From Deltaproteobacteria bacterium (GTDB lineage Bacteria > Desulfobacterota > Binatia > UBA1149 > JAJCZL01), in the NCBI GenBank assembly GCA_029262415.1, contig JAJCZL010000038.1:70137-134136 (forward strand): DNA of 64,000 bases, read 5' to 3'. The notes beneath the pieces are model-generated. The model saw only the letters and a list, made by a program, of their open reading frames with translations. It had not been told where the DNA came from and ran no database searches. Positions 32,994-43,200 of this stretch are shown in pieces; position 1 is the stretch's first letter, and each line of letters begins with the position of its first letter. The position numbers and the translations under genes were made by a program.

Positions 32994-34183
32994 GACGCCA
33001 ACTGTTTGCACGCCCAATCGATTTCGCGAACGACGGCGCCGACGACACCCTCGTTGCGGTACTGCTCGGGCAGCAGCTCCCAGGTGTAGGTCTCGATCTC
33101 CAAGTGCTGTGTAATGGGGGTGTCGCGTTGGATTGCAAGGAACGAGCGGAGAAAGTCCTGAGTACTCGCAAACGCTCCGAGCCGCCGGCGAAAGATCGGG
33201 ACGTGGAAATGAACGCGCCATTCTTCAGACGGATCCGACCCTGCGGTCGCGTGCAGGGCAGCGGGGATATCGTCGAACCTCGATAGTTTGCCGCCGCGTC
33301 GCTTGACTACCTGGTGCAAGTAGACGTCGTCGGCAAACGCGGCGAGTTGCTCGCGGGCATCACCAGGGAAACAGAGGCCGGTGCTGATCTGGACCTTGGC
33401 GATTCGGATTCCTGCGCGCTGCAAGCGATGCACAGCCTCTGCGGGGTCTTCGAACTCGACGGCGGCGTGGCAGGTATCCAGGCAAACCCCCAGATGGTTG
33501 CGCAACCGCTGTTCGGCCTCGTCCCCGCGCAGACCCGTATCGTTGGAAAAACGCGCAACGGCACGCCTCGAAAGCAGAGTCGCTTCGAAGTAGGCCGCGG
33601 CATCCGTAGTTGTCTCGAGCATACACGCCGGCTCGGGCTCGAGCGCGGTTACAATCTCGCGGCCGGTCTGCTGCGCGATCTTGTACAAGGTCGCCGCGTG
33701 CGCGAGCAGACCGTCGGCCGCTTCGGTTGCTTCGGGCTTCCCCGGTACGCGCGAGCGAAACCCGCCGGGAACAGTACTCACGCTGCCGTAGTCAACGTCT
33801 TCGGGCAAGAGCCTTGCGAGTAGCATGGCGGCGGCGTTGGAGTAGGCCACCCGCTCGGGCATCCGCCAATCGGGCAAGTAGACGTTCTCTTTGACCGGCG
33901 CGCCGTGGAATCGGCCGTACGGAAACGCGTTGATCGTAAACACGTAGATGCCCTGGTCTGAAAAGAAGCGCTGCAGTTCCTCGACCGCTTGGGGACGCGA
34001 GAGTTCTTCGACCGCGCAACCGGAGAGTCGTAGGCCGATGCCGAACGGACTTCGCGGCGCGACCTGCTGCTTGACCGCGACGCAGAAGTTTTGCAGGTTC
34101 GCGCGTACCTCGGTCCAGGTCTCGCCGGGGTGGATGTTGCTGCAGTAGCAGAGATGGACGGGCGGGCCGGTGCCGATTCTCAT
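32990..34183 (-). CDS. eboE: Xylose-isomerase-like TIM-barrel protein, EboE
   Basis: The 397-residue protein has the AP-endonuclease-2 / sugar phosphate isomerase barrel. It begins PVHLCYCSNIHPGETW, a block shared by EboE proteins. Likely metal-binding positions are in ALEPEPACMLE, GVCLDTCHAAVEFEDP, AKVQISTGL and VHFHVPIF. The substrate is unknown, but neighbours suggest it reshapes the product of the cyclase-like EboD. Both ends overlap neighbours as ATGA (eboD upstream, eboC downstream), so the three genes are tightly coupled. Confidence 0.89.
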   Translation of the reverse strand: MRIGTGPPVHLCYCSNIHPGETWTEVRANLQNFCVAVKQQVAPRSPFGIGLRLSGCAVEELSRPQAVEELQRFFSDQGIYVFTINAFPYGRFHGAPVKENVYLPDWRMPERVAYSNAAAMLLARLLPEDVDYGSVSTVPGGFRSRVPGKPEATEAADGLLAHAATLYKIAQQTGREIVTALEPEPACMLETTTDAAAYFEATLLSRRAVARFSNDTGLRGDEAEQRLRNHLGVCLDTCHAAVEFEDPAEAVHRLQRAGIRIAKVQISTGLCFPGDAREQLAAFADDVYLHQVVKRRGGKLSRFDDIPAALHATAGSDPSEEWRVHFHVPIFRRRLGAFASTQDFLRSFLAIQRDTPITQHLEIETYTWELLPEQYRNEGVVGAVVREIDWACKQLAS

Positions 34184-35433
34184 CGCTTCGACTGGCTATG
34201 CGCCGACCGGCTACGCGCCTCCAGCCAGTCAATGCATTTTGCAGCAAGGTGGCGATCGATCTCGTCGATCTCGACGGACTCGCCGATTCCGCTGAGCATG
34301 GTCACGCTCAGGTTGCCGCCGAGATGCTCGCGGAACTCTTCAATCCCATCGAGGACGGCGAGCTCGTCGCCGCAACGCGAGGCTTGCGAACGCGTGTTTA
34401 AGCCATCGTGCCAGACCGGTAAGCCCACGGCCTGAAGGAGTGCAACCACGCGGTCGGTTGAGGCGCCGTTGAGAAGGCCGATCTCTTCCGAGTAGCGCGT
34501 ATCCAACGCGACACCGACCGCGACGGCCTCGGCGTGACGAAGCGTGTGCCCGCTCAGCGCTTCGAGCTTGTGCGCTGCCCAGTGGCCGAAGTCGAGCGGT
34601 CGGGCGCTGCCCATCTCGAAGGGGTCTCCTCCGGTCGCGATATGCTCTAGATGGAGCTCGGCGCTGCGCCTTATCATGCTCGACATGGCGTCTCGCTCGA
34701 ACACGGCGAGCTTTGCTGCGTCGCGTTCGAGTGCCTCGAAAAATGCGGCATCGCGGATGAGAGCGACCTTTACTGCCTCCGATATTCCCGCGGTGCGCTC
34801 GCGCGCGGGTAGGGTTTCGATGAACGCGAAGTCATTGATGACTGCGGTGGGTGGCGCAAACGCACCGAGAAAGTTTTTTATCCCGAAAGCGTTGACGCCG
34901 CACTTGACCCCTACCCCTGAATCGTTTTGTGACGCGACCGTCGTCGGCACACGTACCACGCGGATTCCTCTGTGTGCGATTGCCGCCGCATACCCTGCCA
35001 TGTCCTGAAGCGCACCACCGCCGACGATCACGAAATAGCTGTGTCGATCAAGTCCGAGGTCGTGGATGCGGCGCAGCAGCCGTCCGAGGTCGGAATGGTC
35101 GTTTTTGACTCGTTCGCCTCCAGTGATCATCTCGATGTTGCCGGCCAACACCAGTCGGTCGGCGTGTCGCTCTACGTAGGTTTCAATATCACATCCTAAG
35201 CCCGGCCGATTCGAGAGGACGCCGGCGTCGACGACGAAGAGCAGCTTGGCCGGCCGGCCTCCCGCGGTAGGTTCGACCGCGTCGGCGAGCGCCGCGTTGT
35301 CGGGGTCGAATACGTCGCGGGTAAAGATCACGTCGTAGGCGAAAGAGACTGAAAATTCTTGGCGCGAACGGCCGGTGTCGGACGGGTGCGAGAACGCGCT
35401 GTCAGGTATCGCTGTGATGCCCTTGTGGGTCAT
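34180..35433 (-). CDS. eboD: 3-dehydroquinate-synthase-like sugar phosphate cyclase, EboD
   Basis: The 417-residue protein belongs to the sugar phosphate cyclase superfamily (DHQ synthase, EEVS, DOIS). NAD binding is shown by VGGGALQDMAGYAA, and VPTTVASQNDSGVGVKCGVN replaces the PTTLLAQVDASVGGKTGVN of true DHQ synthases. Metal ligands are ISEAVK (Glu), FGHWAAHKLE (His) and LRHAEAVAVG (His). It should cyclise a sugar phosphate, perhaps sedoheptulose 7-phosphate; that is inference. It is unlikely to be the shikimate enzyme because of the motif changes and the ebo context. ATG 35433 starts the leftward ebo operon. Confidence 0.89.
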   Translation of the reverse strand: MTHKGITAIPDSAFSHPSDTGRSRQEFSVSFAYDVIFTRDVFDPDNAALADAVEPTAGGRPAKLLFVVDAGVLSNRPGLGCDIETYVERHADRLVLAGNIEMITGGERVKNDHSDLGRLLRRIHDLGLDRHSYFVIVGGGALQDMAGYAAAIAHRGIRVVRVPTTVASQNDSGVGVKCGVNAFGIKNFLGAFAPPTAVINDFAFIETLPARERTAGISEAVKVALIRDAAFFEALERDAAKLAVFERDAMSSMIRRSAELHLEHIATGGDPFEMGSARPLDFGHWAAHKLEALSGHTLRHAEAVAVGVALDTRYSEEIGLLNGASTDRVVALLQAVGLPVWHDGLNTRSQASRCGDELAVLDGIEEFREHLGGNLSVTMLSGIGESVEIDEIDRHLAAKCIDWLEARSRSAHSQSKR

Positions 35434-35740
35434 GCGTTTCCTCGATTTTCGGCAGTGACCCCTTTATCGACGAAACAGGGGCGGACGGAAGTCGTTTCGA
35501 ATCCGGACATAGTTGCCATTGTCCCATGCCCTTTTGACCGGCTGCAACCTCGCGTTTGTTCGGATCGCCTCCTCAATGGGGGAGGCGGTCGTAAAAGCGG
35601 GTTCTTAGACAAGTTGGATCTCTTCGGGTATAGCTCCCAGGTTGTCCTGTCCATAGTCGCCCGCCTGGCCGGCCCCTGCGGTCCGGACCCGGGCCGCTGC
35701 CGGGTCGACCTAAAGAAAGATTCAGCTCCAAAGGAGATTC
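35434..35740. other. Divergent intergenic region between eboD and sat
   Basis: The 307-base region should hold promoters for eboD (leftward) and sat (rightward). A stem of ten pairs including one G-U, GATCGCCTCC (35563-35572) with GGAGGCGGTC (35581-35590), has an 8-base loop and could be a leader hairpin of sat. A perfect palindrome GGTCCGGACC lies at 35680-35689. A strong AAGGAG site precedes sat. No gene is seen. Confidence 0.5.
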
Positions 35741-37003
35741 ATGAGCGAACTGATTCCTGTCCATGGCGGTCTTGACCGTCCCGTATCCCGAACTGTAGCC
35801 GCCGACGAGGCCGCCGACTTCATGGCCCGCGCCGCTGGTTTGAAGAAAGTTCCTGTCTCCGACGCCGACCTTTCCACGGTTTACCGCTTCGCGGACGGCA
35901 CTCTGAGTCCGCTTGTCGGGCCTATGGATCGCGAGACCTACGATCGTGTTCTCGATGAAAGTGTCATCGAGAACAACGGTGCGCTGTATGCATGGACGAT
36001 TCCCCTGTCCTTGCCTGTCAGCGCCGAGATCGCCGCTTCGATCAAGCCGGGTGAAGAGGTAGCACTGGTCGCATCGGGGGGCACCCCGGTAGCGATCCTC
36101 GAGCTCAGCGACGTGTTCGAGTTCGACAAGCCCCGTTACATCAAAGCCGTTTACGGCACCGAGCGTACCGACCACCCGGGTGCCGACATGGTGCTCGAGG
36201 GCGACGCGGGCATGACTCATCTCATCGGCGGCTCGCTACGGGCTTTGCCGCAGATCGTGAAGCCGGAGTTGCAGCGTTACGTGCTGCGTCCTGAGCAGAT
36301 CCGTAAGCTTTTGGCCGAGCGCGGATGGGACCGTGTCGTTGCGTTCCAAACCCGTAATCCGCTTCACCGTGCCCACGAGTACGCACTCATCTACGGACTC
36401 GAATCTCTTCTCCGCGCGGGGCACAACGCCGGCGCGTGCCTCAACCCACTGATCGGCGAGACCAAGGGCGACGACGTCAATGCTGCGATTCGCATGAAGA
36501 CCTATGAGACGCTGATCGAATCGCGTGAGATGGGGCAGGGCGACAGTGACCCTGAGCTCTGGGCAAAGGTTGGCGGTTCGGTTCCCGACCGGGTTATGCT
36601 TCTCGGGCTCGACATCAAGATGTTCTACGGCGGCCCTAAAGAGGCGGTCATGCACGGTATTTATCGGCAGAACTGCGGGTTTACCGATATCGTCATCGGC
36701 CGCAAACACGCCGACGCCCCGTTCGCCGACGGCACCGCCATATGGGGCGATTTCGACGCCCAAGAGATCTTCGAGAACCTCGGCGGCGACCTCCGGATCA
36801 CACCTGTCAAAGTGGGCTTTGCCGCTTACTACGAGTCGATGGGCCGCGTGGATTTGATGGAAAACCATAAAGAGGAAAAACCCGTGTTCATCTCGGGTAA
36901 AGAGGTGCGCGCGAACTTGCTGAAGGGCGAAGCTGTAGACCCACGCATCATGCGAGAGAGCACTTCGCGGATTCTGGCGGACGCGATGTCGGGCCGGGGC
37001 TGA
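35741..37003 (+). CDS. sat: Sulfate adenylyltransferase (ATP sulfurylase)
   Basis: The 420-residue homo-oligomeric type of enzyme makes adenosine 5'-phosphosulfate from ATP and sulfate, or runs in reverse. An N-terminal PUA-like domain (1-180) is followed by the catalytic domain with [11 protein letters not shown] (203-213) and [12 protein letters not shown] (classic GRDHAG). This is the Sat type, not the CysDN type. No APS kinase is fused or adjacent, so PAPS for the two sulfotransferases would need a kinase elsewhere. AAGGAG lies about 6 bases before ATG 35741. The next small gene overlaps its stop as TGATG. Confidence 0.94.
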   Translation: MSELIPVHGGLDRPVSRTVAADEAADFMARAAGLKKVPVSDADLSTVYRFADGTLSPLVGPMDRETYDRVLDESVIENNGALYAWTIPLSLPVSAEIAASIKPGEEVALVASGGTPVAILELSDVFEFDKPRYIKAVYGTERTDHPGADMVLEGDAGMTHLIGGSLRALPQIVKPELQRYVLRPEQIRKLLAERGWDRVVAFQTRNPLHRAHEYALIYGLESLLRAGHNAGACLNPLIGETKGDDVNAAIRMKTYETLIESREMGQGDSDPELWAKVGGSVPDRVMLLGLDIKMFYGGPKEAVMHGIYRQNCGFTDIVIGRKHADAPFADGTAIWGDFDAQEIFENLGGDLRITPVKVGFAAYYESMGRVDLMENHKEEKPVFISGKEVRANLLKGEAVDPRIMRESTSRILADAMSGRG

Positions 37004-37248
37004 TGATACCGCTCGGTCGTAGCGAGATCGCGCAGCTGCGCGGGGCGCTCGCCGAGGGCAAAGCCGCAGGTGCGATCGACGACGCGCTTCTTGCGCGTCT
37101 CCTCGACCACGCCGATTTCGCGCTTGCCTGTTCGGCTGTCTTGGCGCGCCTCCAAGAGTTGGACGTCGAGCCCTACGGCGATTCGGCGCGGATGCAGAAG
37201 GCCATCGTCGACGAAATCAATCGGCTCTGGAATTCCTACCTAGTCTAA
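37003..37248 (+). CDS. Small uncharacterised protein coupled to sat
   Basis: I do not recognise this 81-residue protein. It is predicted helical, acidic and soluble, with a leucine/alanine-rich middle (ARLLDHADFALACSAVLARL) and no signal peptide or cysteine pair. Its ATG shares one base with the sat stop (TGATG), so it is probably translated by reinitiation and made in proportion to ATP sulfurylase. A subunit or regulator of sulfate activation is a guess from position only. Its stop codon lies in the stem of the terminator. Confidence 0.7.
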   Translation: MIPLGRSEIAQLRGALAEGKAAGAIDDALLARLLDHADFALACSAVLARLQELDVEPYGDSARMQKAIVDEINRLWNSYLV

Positions 37249-37277
37249 GGCCGGCGAACTACAGTTCGCCGGCCTTA
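37246..37277. terminator. Bidirectional intrinsic terminator
   Basis: TAAGGCCGGCGAACT (37246-37260) and AGTTCGCCGGCCTTA (37263-37277) are perfect reverse complements, giving a GC-rich stem with a tight loop. It lies between the small sat-linked gene and the convergent giant gene and can serve both. Confidence 0.85.
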
Positions 37278-37284
37278 ATTCCCT

Positions 37285-40200
37285 TTACGGAACCGGTTGG
37301 AACGTTGCGGTCAGCGTGAAGGCGGTAGTACCTGCGCCTACGTCGTGTGCCCCGGCTCCCGCATCCGACCAGCCCACAAACTCATAGGTAGTCGCGCCGA
37401 CCGTTTGAGGAGACGGCGCGGAGACCGTGTTGTTCGAGTTCGCGATCACCGTTGCGTACAACGGTGTCGCTGCGCTTTCGGCGTTTATGCCGAGCTCGAG
37501 GCCGGGCGGAGATGTTTGCAAGGTGATGGTCACCGGCTGGGGCGAAACGAACACGCTTTCGGTGTCTTGTAATCCGCCGGAGTCAGTTACGGTAAGGCGG
37601 ATCTCGAGGATAGACGGGTATTCGTGGTCCGGAGCCGGTAGGCTTGCCGACGACACCCCGACAAACTGGTTGAGGAAGTGGATGTGGCAGTCTGAGGGGC
37701 AGTGGTGGAGGATAATGTCCCACACCATTGCGCTATCGGGCAGCGATCCGTCTTGGGTGTCAATGGCGGTACCTGAGAAAGCCACGCTCGAGCCGGCTCC
37801 CCAATTGTTGCCGCTTTGGAGGCTGATCGTGGCCGTAGGTGGGGTATTGCCGACGCTGATAGCGATGGTGTCGGTATCTGTTCCGCCGTTGCCGTCATCG
37901 GCCTCGAGTGTGACTACGTACGAGCCCGGCTGCGTATAATTGAACGCGGGGCTCACGGTCGTCGCATCGTTCAGTTGCCCGTCGCCGTCGAGATCCCATC
38001 GGTAACTGAGGGTGTCGCCAGGATCGCCGTCGGTAGAACTTGACGCGTCAAAGTTCACTGTCAGCGGGGCCGCCCCGTTGGTCTTGTCTGACCAGGCTAC
38101 TGCGACCGGAGGCTGGTTGCCCGGGAAATACTGGATGCGACGTAACTCACCACCAACGATGTCCACGTAGAACAGGTCGCCTTGCGGTCCGATCTGGAGA
38201 TCGACCGGCGTTTGCGCACCGGCGGAGAACGTCGCCCGTGTGGCGGGATCGGGATTGCCGTCGGTTCCGGTCTTCATCGACCATATGCAGTCTCGTGAGT
38301 AGTCCGCGAAGAACAGGGCTCCGTTGAACTCTGGCGGGTAGCCGCCTCCTTGGTAGAAGGCCACGCCCGTGGTCGCCGAGCTACCGGTTCCGCACTTCTC
38401 GCCCGGCTCGACCTGTTCAAAGTGACTGTACGTATAGAACGGGCCGGTCACGGGTGCGATGGTATCGCCGTAGAGGTTCTCGCAAATATCGAGGTTCAAT
38501 ACATCGTAGCCCTGCATGGGGGCCGGGCCCTCGTAGCACGGCCAGCCAAAGTTCGGCGGCACCGGACCAGTGGTGTCGTTGATCCTGTTGATCTCTTCCC
38601 ATTTGCCCCAGCCGACGTCGCTGATGAATACTTCTCGGGTTCCACTGCGGGCGGTCATGCGGACCGGGTTGCGCAGACCGAAAGCAATGATCGCGTCGTC
38701 GTCGGCAACGGCTCCGCCGACCAGTGGGTTATCAGGCATCGGCGCCGCGGTGATCGGGTCGATACGGATTACGGTCCCACTGTATGAGGTCGGGTCGCCG
38801 GAAGTCCGCAGGTCCTGTGCGCGCAGGGCACCGCCTTCGGCATCCGGAGGGCTGAGAAGCGCTCCCACGCCACCAGGCGGATCTCCGCAAGGATTGACGT
38901 CGGGGAAGCCGGCCTGTCCCCAGTCGCTGAAGGTGAAACTGGCACCATCGCCGCCGCTGGCCAGCAGTGCGCCGCTGTCGTCGAAGCCCAGAGCTCCGAT
39001 GGAGTGGCTCGGGAACTGTTGGCACCAGTCTTCGACCATGATGATTTCGGGTCCGAACGCGTTGTTGCCCAACGCCTCAAAACGCGAGACGCGGCCGGCG
39101 ACCACACAGCCGTCTTGTGCTCCACCCGGAGGTGAAGGGCAGGTGTCGACATCACCACCCACGGTTCCCCAGACCGGCGGCGTGCCTCCAGGAGGCGCGT
39201 CCAGCGTGTACATGACGTAGAGGTATGGGGTGGTCGGGAAGTTCGGGTGCAGCTCCAAGCCCACCAGGCCGCGGTCCCAGTAGTTATGGACGCTGGTTCG
39301 CAAGTCGACGAATATCTCGGGGGAGGTATCGTTGAGGTCGTCGAATACCTTTACTATTCCGCGCTTCTCCGCGATGAACACGCGTCCGTCGGACACGAAA
39401 CGAACCGATGTAGGTTGTACCAGTCCGGTTATCACCGCGGTGTCGAGGAAGCCGGCCGGAGTGCTCAGCCCAACCGGAACCGCGCAGCCGAGCGTGCAGT
39501 TGGCGGTGCCGGGAGGTTCGCACTCTTCGCCGGTGTCGACGACGTTGTCGCCGCAATAGGCCGGGACACAGCTGGTGCGACACGAATCGGCGGCCCCGTC
39601 GTTGTTAAGTACGCCGTCGTCACAGCCCTCGAAACCGCTGAAGATGGAACCGTCTCCGCAGGATGCCGCGACGCAGGTGCTCAGGCACGCGTCGTTGTCC
39701 GAGGTGTTGGCGTCGTCGCAATCCTCGACCCCGGTTTCGACGAAGCCGTCCCCACACGATGCGGCCGTGCAATCGTCGATACACGCGTCAAGGTTGTCGG
39801 TGTTAGCGTCGTCGCACTCCTCAGGGCCGTCGGTCACTCCGTCGCCGCAGGCCGGGAACGAACAATCGCCGCGGCAGGCATCCGGCTGCGTATCGCTATT
39901 CAGGGCGCCTGCATCGCACTCTTCGCCGCTGTCGACAGTGTCATCGCCGCAGATCGGAAGCGCGCAGCTGGTTCGGCAGGCATCAGGCGCTGTATCGCTG
40001 TTCGACGCGCCGTTGTCACACTGTTCGCTTGCGGTGAGGTTGAGCGTCCCATCCCCGCAGGTCACCACCGAACAGTCAACGTCGCATGTCGCAGACTCAC
40101 CGCCGTCGTCACAGTCCTCGCCAGCGGCAGCGTTGGTTATTGCATCGCCACATACCGCCACCGTGCAGTCAGTGTTACAGGTCGCCGATTCGCCGGCGTC

Positions 40201-43200
40201 GTCACAGGCTTCAGCGGAAACCGCGTTTACCAGACCGTCTCCACAGACGGCGGGGGTGCAGTCGGCGTCGCAAGTGCTGGAGAACCCTCCATCATCGCAC
40301 TGCTCTCCGGCGGTAACGACGGCGTTGCCGCAGGCGGTAGTGGTGCAGTTGTTGTCACATCCATCTCCGCTGGTAATGTTGCCGTCGTCGCAAACCTCGG
40401 GGGGCGCCACGATGGCGTCGCCGCACCCGGTCGGGGTGCACGTGGACTCGCAGCCATCGCCGTCTGTGGTATTTCCGTCATCGCAAGCCTCGCCCAGAGT
40501 CCGGATAGCGTTGCCGCATCCGGTCGGCGTGCAATTGGCGTCGCAGCCGTCACCGCTGTTCAGGTTGCCGTCGTCACAGCTCTCACCGACGCTCACGAGC
40601 GCATTACCACAGGCGGTGAACGTGCAGTTGGTGTCGCACCCGTCGCCTTCGATAGCGTTTGCGTCGTCGCAGGCCTCGCCGGACGTCGCATTGAGCGTGC
40701 CGTCTCCGCACAAGGCTGGAGTGCAGTTCAGGTCGCAAGTTGACGATTCACCGCCGTCGTCGCAGGACTCACCCGAAGTGATGACCCCGTTACCGCAAGC
40801 GGTGACGGTGCAGTTCGAGTCACACCCGTCGTCATCGACCAAGTTTGCGTCGTCGCATTGTTCGCCGGCGGTGGCGATTCCGTTAGCACACCCGGTCGGT
40901 TTGCAGTTCGAGTCGCAGCCATCTCCGTCGACGGTGTTGTTGTCGTCACAGGTCTCACCGGATGACGGGTTGGTTTGGCCGTCGCCGCACACCGCGGCTG
41001 TGCAGTCGGCGTTGCAGGCCGCGCTTTCGCCTGCGGCGTCGCACTCTTCGCCTGCGGCGGCGTTGGTCTTGGCATCACCGCAAACGCTGAACGTACAATC
41101 GTCGTTGCACGTCGTGCTTTCTCCGGCGTCATCGCATTCTTCGTTGCCGTTGTTGACGAGTCCGTCCCCGCACAGTTCCTCAAGGCAGGTAGGGCCGCAG
41201 CCGTCCCCGGCCAGAGTGTTGCCGTCTTCGCATTGTTCGTCGGATGTGAAGATAGCATCACCGCAGACATGCGAGATTCCGTAAATGAGGAGCTCGGCGA
41301 TCGACGTGAAGTCGTGCGCACCACCTGGTTGGCCGGCGATCCTGATGCCGTCGCCTTCGACGGCATCGAAGTCGAAGACGTAGGTATTGTAGTTCACACC
41401 GTCGTTGATTGCCGGGTACAAGGGGGTGGACGCGAACCCGGTGACGGCGTTCCATGTCCCGTTTTGCAGGATCTCGACAGTGATTGTTTCAAACCAGCCG
41501 CCGTCCGAATAGTGCTTGCCCTCTTGGAAGATCACTTGGCGGAAGGTCTGCGATGACAGGTACTGGTATCCCATCCATTCAAACGATGACGCAACCGCGC
41601 CATCGAACGTGTCGTATTGGCGGTTGCCCTGAGTGGATCCCGCAGGCGGCATATCACCGTCGCGGATCACCTCGGGGTCTTTATTCCCGCCGCCTGTCGG
41701 GGTTGGAACCGATACGATTATCGTCCCGAGCTGGGTAATGTCGTCGGGTGCACGGTCGGCACAGGTGTCGTCGCAAACCGCAGTGCCGGGCGGGTCGCAC
41801 TGCTCTCCGTCGTTGACGATCCCGTCATTGCAGAATTCGATTACACAGGTGCCGTTACAGCCATCACCGGCAGCGGTGTTGGCGTCGTCGCACTCTTCGC
41901 CCGCCGCGCCATTAAGGACGCCGTCGCCGCACAGCGGGAAACTGCAGTCGGTATCGCATGCAGCAGTGGCACCGCCGCCGTCGCACTGTTCCCCAGCCGC
42001 TGCGTTGAGAACCAGATCGCCGCAAACGACTTGCGTGCAGTCGGTGTCGCAATTCGAGGTTTCGCCACCGTCGTCGCACTGCTCGCCTTGGGTGAGGATC
42101 CCGTTCCCGCAAGCCGTGGCTGTACAATTTGAATCGCACCCGTCGTCGTCGGTGAGGTTGCCGTCGTCGCAGGCCTCGCCGACGGTCACTACCCCGTTAC
42201 CGCATGAGGTCGCCGTGCAGTTCGAGTCGCAGCCGTCATCGTCGGTGGTGTTGGCGTCGTCACACTCCTCGTTCGGGGCGGTGACGCCGTTACCGCAGGC
42301 GCTCGGGGTGCAGTTTGCGTCGCAACCGTCGCCGCTGGCCGCGTTTCCGTCGTCGCATTGTTCGCCTGCATCGATGGCGCCGTTTCCGCAAAGGGTTGTA
42401 GAACAGGTGGCACTGCAGGTGTCGCCGCCGATGAGGTTTCCGTCGTCGCACTCTTCGCCAAAGGTGATGATGCCGTTTCCACACGCCGTGGGCGTGCAGT
42501 TTGCATCGCAGCCGTCGCCGCTGGCCGTGTTGGTGTCGTCACACACCTCGGGGGGCGTAACGAACGAGTCGCCGCACAAAGGCGCGCGTGCGGCGCAGTT
42601 TGCGGCGCACGTCGCGGTGTTGGGCGGCTCGCAAGTCTCGCCGATGACGGTGTTGACAGTGCCGTCGCCGCAGCTGGGCGGCGTGCAGTCACTGTCGCAG
42701 GTGGCGGAGACGCCTGCGGTGTCGCATTGTTCGCCGGCCGTTGCGTTGTGGTTGCCGTCGCCGCATTGAACCGACGTGCAGTCATCGTCGCACGTGGCGC
42801 TTTCACCGCCGCTGTCGCAGGCCTCGGCAGCGCTTGCGTTAACGAACCCATCGCCGCAGATCGAGAAGGTGCAGTCGGGGTCGCAGGCCGACGACTCACC
42901 GATGCTGTCGCAGTCTTCGCCGTTGTTCGCGATGCCGTCGCCGCAGAACTCGACTGTGCACGCCGAACTACAGCCGTCTCCGTCGAAGTTATTACCGTCG
43001 TCGCAGCCTTCGGGCGAGGTAGAGATTCCGTCGCCGCAGACATGGGCGTAACCGAAGACCTCGAGTTCGGCGGTAGAGATGAAGTCGGCAAAGCCGCCGG
43101 GGTCACCGTATATCCGGATGGCGTCGCCCTCTATGGGATCGAAGTCGAATGTGTAGGTTTCAAAGTTGACACCGTCATTGAACGCTGGGTACGGCGGTGT

